NCBI GenBank assembly: GCA_949987705.1
Contig: OX465281.1
Span: forward strand, 242,131,143 to 242,195,142
DNA: 64,000 nucleotides
Source of the DNA: Thereva unica
Taxonomy: Eukaryota; Arthropoda; Insecta; Diptera; Therevidae
Direction of reading: 5' to 3'
Shown: one piece after another, positions 1-10,925 of the stretch
Position numbering within the stretch: the stretch's first letter is position 1
Layout of the letters: the number at the start of each line of letters is the position of its first letter
Notes under the pieces: generated by a model
Database searches by the model: none
What the model saw: only the letters and a program-made list of their open reading frames with translations
Told to the model about the DNA's origin: nothing
Translations under genes and position numbers: made by a program

Positions 1-2178
1 ATTTTAGGCGTGTTCTTGCCGCGCGGTTTGTTGTCACGATCACAGCTGGTCATTGTGGTACAAAGTTCAACGTAATCTCTATTTTTGGAACTTTGACTTT
101 TTAGTAATTAACCGCAGATCGAGCAGTTTTTTGTGTAGTAATAATCAGTTTTTTTTTATTCATAGAATTACTCTTTATTTAAGCAATGCAGTCACGTTTT
201 GATGGATCCAATTCATGGCTTGACTAGTAATGAATTAATTGGTTCAGCAATCAATCGGCAATTCTTTTTGTGTAAAAAGCTTCTGATAAGAATGTCAATT
301 ATGGGACTTAACAGAAAAACGTTGATCACAATATCCTATTGCGATTGTGATCGTGCGGGGCTTCTCTCTTTGTTTATTATATAAATTATAAAACTGCAAT
401 TAAACTGCGTAAATCTGAGACAGATACTGTGCATAAAATGTCCATAAAGTCGACTTAATCGCTTTTTATTTTGAGGTGGGTCTTTTTCAGATTAGTTATG
501 CCTACAAGCTCATTTATGGCCACAATGTGATAGATAGTATATATTGACGTATCTAGGTGACTGTCTGTCTGAAATCTGATGTAAAAATTTTATTACTAGA
601 GCCGTGGATAGGGAAAAAGGCTGTCTTGGAAACTATCATGGATATTTTATTGCTTAGTGGGTAGGTCATTATCTAATAAATTTTTGTTTCCAAATCGAAG
701 GCAAAGTAGATGATAAATAAGTTTCGTGAAAATCTCTATACTACAGGACAAGGTTAAAGATTTCTTGTAATATCGTAAATTTGATTTAGGAAAACCTTGG
801 ATGTTGCGGAATTATCAATGTAACGCCCTGCAATCTTAATATTTCAGAATTGTAAGGTGACAGTTTTTAAAAGGGTCTTCAGCGGTTTAAAATTGTGATC
901 CTTCATTTGATTCGACTATTATAATAATGCGGAAGCCATACTTTAATATTTTGCAGAAGAGTAACCTAAATTGTTTGTCAATATGAGAAGATTCATTAGC
1001 TCATAGCTTGTAAAACCAACAACAGGTATAATCATGCAGCTTTTATTGTCGTTGGATTCTTGTCACCCAAATTAAGTTTTCACGTCGAAATTTTCTGGTG
1101 AACATGTTACTACATTTCCTTTTCGTATTTTCTGCCTCATTCCCCCCCCCCCCTCTGTCCAAAAGTCCATGGTGGCTATGTCAGCAAGGCTACCTGATAT
1201 TGGTGTAACAGTCGAAGAACATGCTTTTGGTGTAGTAAAATCCAACCTGGGATCAATAAATAAATCGACTGGGTCTCCATTTTCTTGGCAGTACTTTCCC
1301 CATCACTAACTTTGTCGGGTTCTGTTCCGCACCTCGTTAGATATGACCAATCACTTTAACAATATTTGGAATCTTACTGATTTCATACAACTCTGAGTTG
1401 TATCTTCTACTCCAACCTATATTCCTTTGTTGATCAAACGAAGGATTTTCCTTTGAAATCTTCCTACCAATGCTTCATCTGCGTTTTTCAATGTCCACAC
1501 TTCTACAGTACACAGCCATGCGTTTCCAGAAAATCGCCCTGAAAGATTATGTTAGATACAGATGTGCACAAAACCAATTTTGCCGGTCCAATAACTCAGC
1601 AACCACAGCTCAGTTTAAGATAAAAATTATAGCAATGATTAAAAATAAAATACTGAATACAAAAATGCAATTACTGAATACAAAAATGCAATGTTGTGCA
1701 CAGTGCCAATTTTGTCTTCCTTGAAATATTTGGAAGATAGGTGCTTGAGTAGCCCAAAAATCAATGCGTCTTCACTTCAAAACAGGCAGTTATGGCTCGT
1801 CATGTTTCAGTTTAATGCCCCTACTTCATCGACGTCAGTTCAATCCACATATGTGGCTTCAGCGGCTGAAGTCTAGTTCATGTTCAGTTTGAGCTTGAAA
1901 TCGTTGTTGTTTTTCGCCAAAAGTTAGGAATTCGAAAGCTCACTGGAATAATATTCCATAATTCCAGTTGATTTTACTCTTTTTTAGAGCGAGCTTTTAC
2001 GTTTAACTTCAGTTCGAGTCCAGTTGGGCGAACTGAGGGTTGTATTACCGTCAATTAAATATGTGGAAATTGTATGCGAACTGAGGTTATTTTAAACTTC
2101 AGTTCACCAATTTGCTGGAATGTGCGCAGGGAATAACGCGGAACATGGAGTTGGTAATCAGTAGGGTAAGGTTGTTCT
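1..2178. other. AT-rich stretch without recognised gene
   Basis: I see no gene here. Only short open frames exist, with no protein motif I recognise. There is a C homopolymer around 1142-1153 and a small tandem duplication near 1650-1690 built on a tactgaatacaaaaatgcaa unit. Around 1230-1400 the minus strand vaguely recalls the tail of an RTE-like polyprotein, but too weakly to call. Confidence 0.5.
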
Positions 2179-2314
2179 TTAGGCTGGTCGTCCACTGGAA
2201 GCGTATTCGAGCGGCTTCGCGCTTCGGCTATACAAATGAGCCGCTTGTAGCCGCTCATATGTATGGCCGTAGCGCGAAGCCGCTCGAATACGCTTCCAGT
2301 GGACGACCAGCCTT
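2179..2314. repeat. GC-rich fold-back element (near-perfect palindrome)
   Basis: A 136-bp inverted repeat with arms of about 60 bp. The outer 43 bases, starting aggctggtcgtccactgg on each strand, pair without a mismatch. Three or four mismatches fall only near the loop. The arms are GC-rich in AT-rich surroundings. This fits a very short non-autonomous DNA transposon (MITE or fold-back). It has no coding capacity, and the open frame across it is an accident of the palindrome. The low divergence between arms suggests recent insertion or recent conversion. Confidence 0.75.
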
Positions 2315-2409
2315 ATTGTTGACATCCATGCTTGGTCCACTCGTCGTCATGGTTAGGAATCTACGTCTCTACAAGCCCTCTTAAAATGCTCAATATTAAG
2401 TGTGTGATA

Positions 2410-2657
2410 TATCGTTGGCTCACTATTACAAGGTTCTATGTTAATTTCAATTCAATGGTTCTATGTTTAACATAAAACTTCGTAATTTCTTTTTGTAACG
2501 AAAAACAACATAGAACTATACAAAATTGAATACGTGCTGCCATATAGTGTTAGTTTTTGAAAAAAGATAGATTATCACACGTAGAACCTTGTAGAATTCT
2601 TAAGTCAATAAGTACAAAAATTGTAACATAGAACTTTGTTATAGTGAGCCAACGATA
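2410..2657. mobile_element. MITE with about 33-bp terminal inverted repeats
   Basis: The left end tatcgttggctcactat and the right end atagtgagccaacgata are inverted copies. The match continues about 33 bp inwards, through a ttctatgtt motif. That motif recurs several times inside in both orientations, like subterminal transposase-binding repeats. There is no open frame, so this is a non-autonomous DNA transposon. The target duplication is unclear, although TA-rich sequence sits at both ends. Confidence 0.65.
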
Positions 2658-2722
2658 TGTATCTTAGTACAAAGCTTTAAGGAATGTTAAGGATTAGACG
2701 GGAAGCATACAAAAACGTGTCG

Positions 2723-2863
2723 CAATGTTTTGGAAATTATTGCTTTTCTAACAATTAATCAAATTGTTTGTCAGATTGGGCGCTGGATAACTGGGATAAT
2801 GTACATAGTTTAGGACAAACAATTTGAGTAATTGTTAGAAAAGCAATAGTTTCCAAAACATTG
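2723..2863. repeat. Inverted repeat, 50-bp arms
   Basis: Arms at about 2723-2772 and 2812-2863 are reverse complements over roughly 50 bases with few differences (caatgttttggaaa on one side, tttccaaaacattg on the other). They flank a spacer of about 40 bp. It is probably another fold-back or MITE remnant and could form a long hairpin if transcribed. Confidence 0.65.
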
Positions 2864-2958
2864 AAAAACAGTTTTTAGTCAGTGTCACTGAAAATCCAAG
2901 TGTTTAGCAGGTGTTTAGAAATAAAACACTGTAATTGTTCTTAAAAGCAAACATTGTA

Positions 2959-3080
2959 GAAGAAATCATCAATTTGGAGCCAGATGTTTTGCGAACAACA
3001 GCTCAAAATGCTGTAAAACGAGCATAAAAGTGCATCTACTCAGGAGGTCGTCATTTGACCAATATCATTTTATCAACTTA
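2959..3080 (+). pseudogene. Possible Tc1/mariner-like transposase C-terminus
   Basis: A conceptual translation of this stretch carries a leucine-proline start, an 'NAVKRA' helix-like piece and then 'GGRHLTNIIL' after an internal stop. That resembles the last 35-40 residues of some insect Tc1/mariner-type transposases, which end in an arginine/glycine-rich 'GGHL-IIF' signature. A similar tail lies on the minus strand at 61.9 kb. Only the C-terminus is present, and no DDE catalytic residues or terminal repeats were located. This is a tentative family call from motif resemblance. Confidence 0.3.
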
Positions 3081-3207
3081 ATTTTACACCTCCAAATAAA
3101 CAGGCAAAGCAACTGGACATTTTCCAGCGGAGTTCTCTTTATTTTGGTGTCAGAAATAATTTCCCAAAAGTCCATAAAGCCAACTGGCCGGCTTCTCACG
3201 TTATTAA

Positions 3208-3297
3208 AGGTCAAAGGTCATGAAAATCAATTTTAGTGCATTTTGCAAAACCAAAGTATGAATATTTCTGAAAAATTGATTTTCGTGACCTTTGACT
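3208..3297. repeat. Short inverted repeat, 26-bp arms
   Basis: The arms aggtcaaaggtcatgaaaa and its inverted partner ttttcgtgacctttgac lie about 40 bp apart, at 3208-3234 and 3272-3297. They pair with one or two mismatches. It is the fourth hairpin-forming structure within 1.2 kb. Its origin is unknown and it is too short to classify. Confidence 0.55.
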
Positions 3298-3379
3298 CTC
3301 CATAACTAGTCGATAGTATCGAATCTAAACCCCCACCATATCATTTGTAGCTCAATTCTGTAACTTCAATGGAGAATAA

Positions 3380-3580
3380 TTTCTATCCAAAACGTCACAC
3401 GCACAGTGCCTGCTAAGAATGATGCGGTGAAATCAACTACTGGTGTCCCCCAAGGCTCAATTATATCACCCGATCTTTTTCTAATCTTTATTAAATAAGT
3501 ATCAATCCCTTTAAATCCCTTCACTGCTTCGCAGATGACGCTCTTCTGCGTTACTTTCATGCCGTCGATACCGCCGTTAA
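3380..3580 (+). pseudogene. Jockey-like reverse transcriptase fragment
   Basis: Translation gives 'TTGVPQGSIISPDLF', the conserved GxPQGS...SP.LF block of non-LTR reverse transcriptases. A degenerate stretch matching the FADD palm region follows (FTASQMTL in one frame, with frame changes). The frame is broken by stops. The fragment ends exactly where a 300-bp MITE is inserted. Tail sequence of the same kind of element resumes near 4030. A Jockey-clade origin is inferred from motif wording; an alignment would be needed to prove it. Confidence 0.55.
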
Positions 3581-3880
3581 GGCCGTATCAGATCAAATTT
3601 TTGAGCAGCGACAGCAGCAGCGGAAGAGGCAGCATGCTGCTTCTTGTATCAGATTCGTTGTAGCAGCAGCAGGCAGCAAACGCTTTAAGCGTGGTAAGCG
3701 TCTTAAATAAAAAACTGAAATGTCAAAAAAGCTGCCTTGATGGGCAGCAAAATTAGGATTAGGAATGAAAATGCAGCGGCAGCATTCAGTGCTGCTTCTG
3801 TGGTCATGTGACCCGCTTTGACCAATAGAAACAGTTTGCTGCTGATATTTTTGTTGCGCTGCTTTGGATCTGATACAGCC
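3581..3880. mobile_element. 300-bp MITE inserted into a retrotransposon
   Basis: The ends ggccgtatcagatc and gatctgatacagcc are inverted repeats with one mismatch, bounding 300 bp. The interior is full of GCAGC/GCTGC words in both orientations and would fold heavily. There is no coding potential. It sits between the reverse transcriptase fragment and its downstream tail, so it most likely jumped into that older element. Confidence 0.6.
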
Positions 3881-4029
3881 TTTACTCATTTGGATTCATC
3901 TGGCGAGGGACATCAGACAGGGACATCAAGCTTATACTTGATTGAGGCCGTAGGAATGGTGTCGAATACAACACCTCAACAACGAAGTACTGTTTTATCT
4001 AGTTTAAAAGAGATCTTAAGGGTTTTGAG

Positions 4030-4145
4030 GCTGGCTTTTGAATAGAACAACTCAACTATAGAACAATCTTCCACAGTGAGTGTCTGTCGTTGGACATCCC
4101 AGAGTTGAAACCTGAGGTTCACCAGCATCAACTCCAGCACCCCCA
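4030..4145 (+). pseudogene. 'J' family retrotransposon C-terminal tail
   Basis: The sequence gaatagaacaactcaacta and what follows corresponds to a protein tail of the type RTTRLWN...FKRKVHRYLL..HPP. That tail is repeated at least eight more times in this window. Here it is decayed (HQHQLQHPQ is legible). The conserved C-terminal block lies downstream of the reverse transcriptase in Jockey-like LINEs. It probably belongs with the fragment at 3380-3580. Confidence 0.45.
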
Positions 4146-5130
4146 AACTGTACTGAACTAACTGCTAGTATAAAGGGCGACTGTCAAACTTGGATTTTCG
4201 CATAAAAAATTTTTTTTCTTTTACATCGCATTTGGGTGTCTGCCAAAGGAAATTTCTTTGTACATACTTCAAAGCGTTATTTTTAGTTGCCTACCCCATG
4301 ACCGCCAATTTATGTATTATGTAAAAATTAATGCCAAATGTAGCCTGTGCAACTTTTATAAAATACATACATATGTTATCGTATTTTCCAAGCTTAAAGA
4401 ACTCTCCAATTGTGTTCATTTCCGAAGGCAACGTTTAAAAACGTTTTGAGACAAATCCATGCCTTTTAAAAGCCATCGATGACATCATCTACAGGATATC
4501 GATGACAATCTAGAACTGTACTTTATGGACCTAGTTTTATAGAATCGAACAATAAAACTTTGCAAATCTCGACTAGCCATCTGAATCAAGTCAAAGTACT
4601 GCGTAGTAATATTCAAATCATTTATGAGTCCCACAAAACCACACCAAAAGTTTGTTTTGATCTTATGCTTATGACTAAGAATAAACGATCTGATGTCGAT
4701 GTTTTTCCGCACACACAATCAAAACTCAAAAGAAGATCAATTATCGTTTTACACCATAGCATCCCCCGTTAATCTATTTTTGGGATTTTATTACTGGCAT
4801 AAACCAATCTGCACCAAATGCACTTTTGCAAAACGGCAGCGTAGCACTAGAGGCTGTCCGGTTCGGCTCCACCACCGTATTCCATAATTGATGCAGGCGA
4901 GATTAATTGGACATCAGCAATGGATGATGCCATCAGCCAGTATTTGATCATAAAAATTCTTATGACTGGTCACGTTTTCCACAACTACATCTAGACGTTA
5001 GACCCTCAATCCTCTGCATGATCAGCGGTCTCCATTTGACACATTATGACATGATAATTTATCTAAGCTGCCTATGAAAGCCCCCTCAAAGTCAACCATG
5101 AATCACACCAGAAAATTTGCAATCGTGAAT
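4146..5130. other. No recognised feature
   Basis: AT-rich sequence with short open frames on both strands. No motif, repeat structure or RNA gene was seen. Confidence 0.5.
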
Positions 5131-5139
5131 AAGCATATG

Positions 5140-5720
5140 TGGGGATAGAAGACTATCGTTGCGGAGCCCCCCTCGTCAGAGCAGCGCAGCCATAGAAACG
5201 TTGACTTAGTACATGAGGCGCGCAGGAGACTCGCCGCTCGCCGTACTGACCTCATAGCTCATATTATTATTGTAGAACTTGTTGCTTCCGGCCCGGCCGC
5301 CCCTCGGCGCGCGTCCAGAATATGCACAGCTAATCTGGCATCACTGGACTACTCGGCGCGGCTGTCCCGGGGCCGGGACAGAGTGTGACTTTAATTAAGG
5401 CCTGTGCAGGCTGAAACAATTAACGCAATCAATAAGCACACATCCAGCTGGTGGGGCACTAATTAAAATTAAACGCACCGCTGCCACCATGCATTTCAGC
5501 TAGAGCCCACTCCCTCGGCGACGCCGCCGCCGCGCCGGCCGTCCCACATTGTTGCCGCTCCTGGAGTGCGTTGTTTGCGAATTTTTCCTGGTCGCTTGCG
5601 AATTTCCAAAATGACCGTTGCGAATTTTCGAGCGCTTCTCCTCAAGTGCTGAACGCTTCAGTGGAGCCAGAAATCCGTGAAAACTGGGCCCGGCCCAAGA
5701 GCTGCTGCCGGCGCGGCTCC
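5140..5720. promoter_or_regulatory. GC-rich island with homeodomain-type sites
   Basis: Composition changes abruptly to CpG-rich DNA with no transposon signature. It contains a 20-bp hairpin at 5362-5381 (CTGTCCCGG, GG, CCGGGACAG). A run of TAATTA-type sites follows (5391-5398, 5417-5423, 5459-5474), with an E-box CAGCTG at 5445. Clustered homeodomain and E-box sites within a GC island are typical of conserved developmental enhancers or promoters in insects. No open frame with a recognisable protein is present. A regulatory role is inference; conservation in relatives would settle it. Confidence 0.35.
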
Positions 5721-5869
5721 TCAATTTAATTGCAGGAAACTATTCATCAACCTACGACCATTAGGTTATATCCGTATACCTGCGTATGCATATCCATTCT
5801 GCTGCTGCTGCTTTTTTACAGCTTTTTCATTTCGTTACCTTTTCGTTTTTCATGTTGTGCCAGATTAAC

Positions 5870-6590
5870 GATCTAAAAACAATGGGCCGCCATTTCCCAT
5901 TTTTATCGCGGCTAAAGACGGTCATGGACTACTCATTCTCTAGGTCAGCTCTTCAGCGGGCACTGCGAGGCTATCTCTAGCCACATAGCTGCCTGCTCTA
6001 GCTGCTGTTGTGAAGGTTTTTTTCTGGTTTTTCTTTTAAGGTGAAATTTTTTAACTGTACATGGCCCATCGAAAAACTGCTTAGACTATGCCCGAAAAAT
6101 TAGGTCACACCGCTAAGGTTATAATGGGCATCTATACGCCAGTAGTTGGCTGTTCGGGAACTTTCTTTCGCGTGCCGAATGCCACTCTGATTCGCCCCGT
6201 TCTATGCGCCGCCATGCGAAATTATATGTGGGCCCTCCGAATATGGAACGCCATGTCATTAGGGCTAGCATGGTTCCTGGCAATTTTGTTAAAATTAAAA
6301 ACAGAAAAAACGAGGCGAAATAACGTGGAAATAGAGGGAAACATTTCGGTTGCGTATAATTCATGTTTCGAATTGCATTGTCGTGTGTGATAAGGAAGCC
6401 TGTAATAGGAGCCTTTTTCGCTGGGGGGTTGGATGCTAGGTAGGTCAGTTAATGGGGAGCCTGTGGGGGTTTCTGCTTTGATGAAGAAATTGTAGTCGCA
6501 GGTTATAGGGGGACGTTCTAAAGCTGGCCATTGCCATTGGGTGGAGGTGGTCGCCTTTATTAAATTGAACTACGATTTTGTTGCCATAAC
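5870..6590. promoter_or_regulatory. Cluster of GCCAT sites, Polycomb-element-like
   Basis: Seven GCCAT or ATGGC words occur here (5889, 6061, 6211, 6250, 6527, 6533, 6583), where about one or two are expected by chance. GCCAT is the core of the Pleiohomeotic/YY1 site that marks Polycomb response elements in flies. The DNA is repeat-free and continues from the GC island upstream. GAGA-type sites are scarce, which weakens the case. Short open frames here look fortuitous. Confidence 0.25.
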
Positions 6591-6599
6591 TGAAACTGA

Positions 6600-7430
6600 A
6601 TATGTTAATATGTAAATTTGTATTACTTAGTTAAGACCTTGAGTTCCTCGTGAAACACGACATTCTTCTTCTTAAATGGCTGTAGTAGTTGTAGAATTGC
6701 TGCAGTCCTTGAAGTCCAGTCGATTTTCTAGCTCTATCCAATTCGGTATGAAGCTGCTTTCGTATATGTACATATCTTTTGTAACGCCATCCTTCTTGGC
6801 CGACCTAGGCCTCTTATTCCTGTTGATATGTCATAAGGAAATCGTGGCTTGCATTCTTTCTCCAGCCTACTACCTATCTGACCTACAACATTATCTTAGG
6901 CTGTCAGTTTTATGTGTGCATAGGGATTGTAAAATGTTAATGGGGGGGGGGGGGGGAGGGGGGGGCAAGATTTTATTTTAGATAGCAACTGATAATTTGA
7001 ACTCCTTGCCGCTCCTCTATTCCAGTCGCCTTTTCCGCTTATTTGTCCAGTATAAGTACCAAAAATTGAGCATTTACACAAGAATTTCATTGCGCTAAAA
7101 TTCGGCTAGGTCCCTGCCTTGCGCCGGCCCTGTGTGCATCTAGTCACATATTTCTTCCTCGTTTGTTCTAACGCACCAATCGTTTTTTGACTAATTTTTA
7201 CAAGCCCAATTCTTTTCTTTGAATTAATTATAATCCAGATGACAAGCAGTACATCTTAAGATCTACAAGGTGGGGCAAAAGTAATGTCATAACGGACCAT
7301 TCAAGTATTACGTAAGAAGAAATAATAAATCTGCAAGATCTGGTGCATCGCACTCTACATATTTTGCAGAAATATGGTAATCATCAATACACATTGAGCT
7401 CCGTGCATCTGCTGAAACATTTCCGGTTCA
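6600..7430. other. Unannotated stretch with long G homopolymer
   Basis: No gene is recognised. A run of G with a single A interruption spans about 6942-6965. A 21-bp direct repeat (gttgacctgtttgtcc core) at about 7432-7474 abuts the broken end of the RTE-like element that follows. Confidence 0.5.
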
Positions 7431-7449
7431 GCGTTGACCTGTTTGTCCC

Positions 7450-8880
7450 GGTCCGATGTTGACCTGTTTGTCCTAAAACCAGCTTGATATTCTCCTAAAA
7501 GGTTTTCCGCTATAGGTTCTAGTTTTTGTTTCACAAGGATTGTGAAGGTTTTGTAGCTGGTACTGAGGAGTGAAATGCCTCTGTAGTTTTTACAGGTTAA
7601 TTTATCTCCTTTCTTGTAGATTGGACATATAATCGCTTTCTTCCAGTCATCTGGAATAACTTCTTCCTCCCAGATGGTGCATATGAGTTCGTGTAAGGTT
7701 CGTAATAGTTGCGATCCTCCGAGCTTGCGAGCTTCAGCAGCTCAGTTGCTATTCCATCGGCTCCTGGCGATTTTTTGCTGTTTTGCCTTTTTACAGCGTC
7801 CCGTACCTCATCCAATGTTGGTTGTTCTATTGAGATGTTATCTTGGGGCATTAAAAATGCCTCTGCTTGCGCATTTGCGTTCTTGGCTGAAACTTATTGG
7901 TGATCTGACGAGTACGTTTGTACGCTTGTCTAATTCTTCATTCATTGAAGTCTTCCTGTATCTGTAAAATCGTGCTGTTTAGATATTCTCTCTTCTTCTT
8001 TCTGCAAAGCTTGTCTGCGATTTTTCTTTTTCGCTTGAAGACTTCCTCTTCTGCTGTTCCTTTTATGCTGCTTTTATTTGCTTCCATTTTCCGCTGAGTT
8101 TGCGCTGAGCTGAGCTGAGCCACAGCACGCTCCTCTCATTGTACTTACGTCCAGTATACTCGTGGCCCCTCTTCTCTCAATTAGGACGTGGTCAATTTGA
8201 TTATTAGTTACCCCGTCCGGTGACTGCCACGTCATCTTATGGATATTTTTATGCGGGGACAATGTTGAACTTACAACCATTGAGTTTGAGCTTGCGATAT
8301 CGATCAATCTGCTACCATTGTCATTGGTAACGTTGTGTAGGCTATGCTTTCCTATGAGTCCTAAGAACTCCTCTTCTGTTCCTACTTTGGCATTCATATC
8401 TCCAAACACCATTTTAATGTCATTTGACGGCATTAACCTGATGGTGTTTGTTAGCTCTTGGTAGAATCTTTCTCCTCATCCGTCTTCTCTTCTGTGGGCG
8501 CGTGGACGTTTATAATACTAATGTTATGCAGCCTTGTTTTAATGCGAAGCGCGCATATTCTATTGCTTACTGGCCTGAAGTCCACAATCAGTGATTTAAT
8601 TTCCTTCTCTATGATAAATGCTACTCCTTCCATTCGATGATCCACTCTACTATGTGGGTTCATTTCTTCATTTCGTTCTACTATTGGTCCATTTGGTTTC
8701 TTGAAGAGCTGTGATCTTTATGTTATATTTTTGTAGTACTAATAAAAGCGAACGCAGAGAGCCCGTTCTGTTGAGTGTCCTGACGTGCCATGGTCCAAGA
8801 TCGAATTCCATATTCCGTTGCCTGAGTCGTTGCCGTTGAGTTCGCCCTGCCCGAGGCTTGCCTTGAGGATTCGCCCACCG
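7450..8880 (-). pseudogene. RTE-like non-LTR retrotransposon, endonuclease and N-terminal RT
   Basis: Read on the minus strand, the 5' part resembles an AP-endonuclease start (NRTGSLRSLL, KITALQETKW). It continues through 'INVHAPTEEK', 'GDMNAKVG', 'NDNGSRLID' and 'NQIDHVLIERR', all standard blocks of the endonuclease of RTE-type elements, often annotated as craniofacial-development-protein-2-like. A reverse transcriptase start follows: 'KSPGADGIATELL', then 'IICPIYKKGDK', 'NYRGISLLS' and 'EYQAGFR'. Sequence breaks at about 7450, before the catalytic YADD motif. Frameshifts separate the blocks near 8700, 8450, 8090 and 7700, so it is dead. It is a 5' portion of an element normally 3 kb or longer. 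Confidence 0.85.
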
Positions 8881-8942
8881 TCATAAGATGTCCACCCTGT
8901 ACATATAATATGTATATTAAACAATTCGAAAATAAGCTTCAT

Positions 8943-10228
8943 TGTTGTACTTCTACAGCACGAATACCGGTCGTAATACGGTTAATTTGAGACACTCCTA
9001 CACTCCTGATTTGGTTCAGAAGGACTGTTCATTATGTTTCCTTTTTTGGTATATTACTACAAAAAAATAACTTCTTACAGAACCGCCCCAAAAGGCCAAG
9101 AAAACCACAAATAAAAATAAATTACCACTCCGCCATTTTGCTTGCATACAAACAGGATAATTAGTCACGGTCCCAAATAGACTTTCCCTCATCTATCACA
9201 TGCACCCCCCACCTATGTTAAATCAACTGAAGGAATCCTGTGCACACACAAATAACGGTCCACAAAATGTTATCCTACTTTCCCTCTGCTTTCTCCACTA
9301 GTCGTCGACGGCGGAACATAATGACGCCTTCTAAGCCATACAATAAATAAATCGACCTATGTGCTCTCTATCTGGCAGGGGTGGAGTGCCGGCAATATTC
9401 GAGGGTTGGAATCTTGCTCAAAGTCAAGGCCAAGTTCAGCTGCATCTATAGCCGGAATTACAAACACAAATACAACATTTTTATTTTTCGATTTCAAAAA
9501 AGGAAGCGACAGCCGCGTCAGGACCAATGAGCACGAGGGTGGAGATGAACCCTGGAACATCGTTTTTTTTATGCTGTACTTTTCCATGGACAGAGGAGCG
9601 TTATCACCAGAATTTATCAACTGCATTTTACTATACATACATAGAGAACTAATGGAAGTGAATCACGTTTCAGTTTTCCTCGTTTTTTCAGCGCTAGAAG
9701 TAAAAAGTCGAGCACGTACCCAGCGAAGAAAGCAGCTGATAAAGCAGTTACAACACTTGTCCGCGGGGCCCTCTATCGCGCTCTTTGATAATATTGTGGT
9801 GACTGGCTGTTTTCGTGCGCTTTGTTTTTCCTCCTCTGATTTTATGGCCTTATCTTTGTTTCTACAGAGTTTTGTTTTCCAATACGGCGTTGTAACCTAC
9901 TTAGAGATTATTATGTAGTTGGGAATAAAGCAGACGAGTTAGAGTCATAAAAAAGAGACATTAACCTCATCTTTTACAATTTTATCACTAATGCCACTAT
10001 TAAATCATCTCGTTGCCAATTAATGCGTAATCTGCTTTATTCCATTGGGACCATTAACACTTGACGCAAATAGTGCTGCAGCTGGGAGAGATAATGTTAC
10101 AGCGACACTTAGTTGTTGTTAGGAGTCTTATTTTTTTTTATTATGACAGCAAAACACATTATGTTCTAAATGTCAAAAGAAATGTCAAATCGTTTTGAAA
10201 GGAGCTTCCCCTTTTAAAATCGGACATT
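8943..10228. other. No recognised gene; one long fortuitous frame
   Basis: The longest open frame here (9361-9918, plus strand, 185 codons) has no domain I recognise. Its opposite strand is also open over part of its length. Composition is mixed, with several hydrophobic runs and no clear signal peptide or transmembrane pattern. It is probably chance or a decayed element. The rest shows nothing. Confidence 0.4.
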
Positions 10229-10662
10229 TACCCCGTTTATGACTAGGTCGAAAAGTTGAGTCGAGGTTGAGTTCAAATTTCGACCATCGTATATGATGTT
10301 GAGTTGAGTTTACTTTGGGTTGAAATAGAGTTGAATTGGTATCAAAACATAACCTCAAATTTTTGTGTGAAATTCGCATTTATAGATACGTAAAAGTTCA
10401 GAACGAAATAATTTATTTTTACAGAAAAAACATCGAACACAAAACTAATGTCGAATGCGGACTACACGGATGGTAAACAAACTAGACAAATGTCACTTCA
10501 ACCCAATTTCAACTCAACCTGCGTATATGAGATGAAATATAGCCTCGATCCAGGTAGGAGAGCTGAGTTGGGTTGAGTGGACCCAGTATCAACTCGACAT
10601 CCGTTTTTGACTGCGTTGAACCCAAGTTGAACCTAGGTTGAACCTAATCATAAACGGGGTAA
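10229..10662. mobile_element. MITE with taccccgtttatga ends, copy 1
   Basis: The left end taccccgtttatgact and the right end catcataaacggggta-type sequence are inverted repeats. Multiple gttgag/ctcaac words inside run in both orientations. The total is about 434 bp without coding capacity. A second, left-truncated copy lies at 63.17-63.44 kb and shares the right end and the inner ttgaggttatgtt region. TTA/TAA at the ends is compatible with a PIF/Harbinger-type target, but a true duplication is not proven. Confidence 0.7.
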
Positions 10663-10925
10663 TTGGCGGTGCTCTGGACCTCTTATAATCTGATTAGTGT
10701 TCGTTTTTCTGTTATAAATATTTAGTGTGTGATTGATTGATTTCGTGTGAAATTGAGTATGGTGTACGATAGGGAAATAAATCTAATAGGCCATATTCTC
10801 AAATCATCAGTGACATATCAAAAATCACAACAAAGTCATAAAGGCGGGGTGATTCGCAGTTGTGACTTTTTCGTATTGTCGTGCGCCAGTCTCAAGTTAT
10901 GACAATCGCAGGCTTGTGATGAAAT

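Noticed and set aside
1230..1400. Weak minus-strand resemblance to a LINE tail (IGHI-like)
   Set aside because: Only a few residues fit and the spacing is wrong.
2112..2384. 90-codon plus-strand frame
   Set aside because: It runs through a GC-rich palindrome; openness is a by-product of the inverted repeat.
9361..9918. 185-codon plus-strand frame
   Set aside because: No recognised domain, the opposite strand is also open, and there is no splice or promoter context. It is treated as chance.
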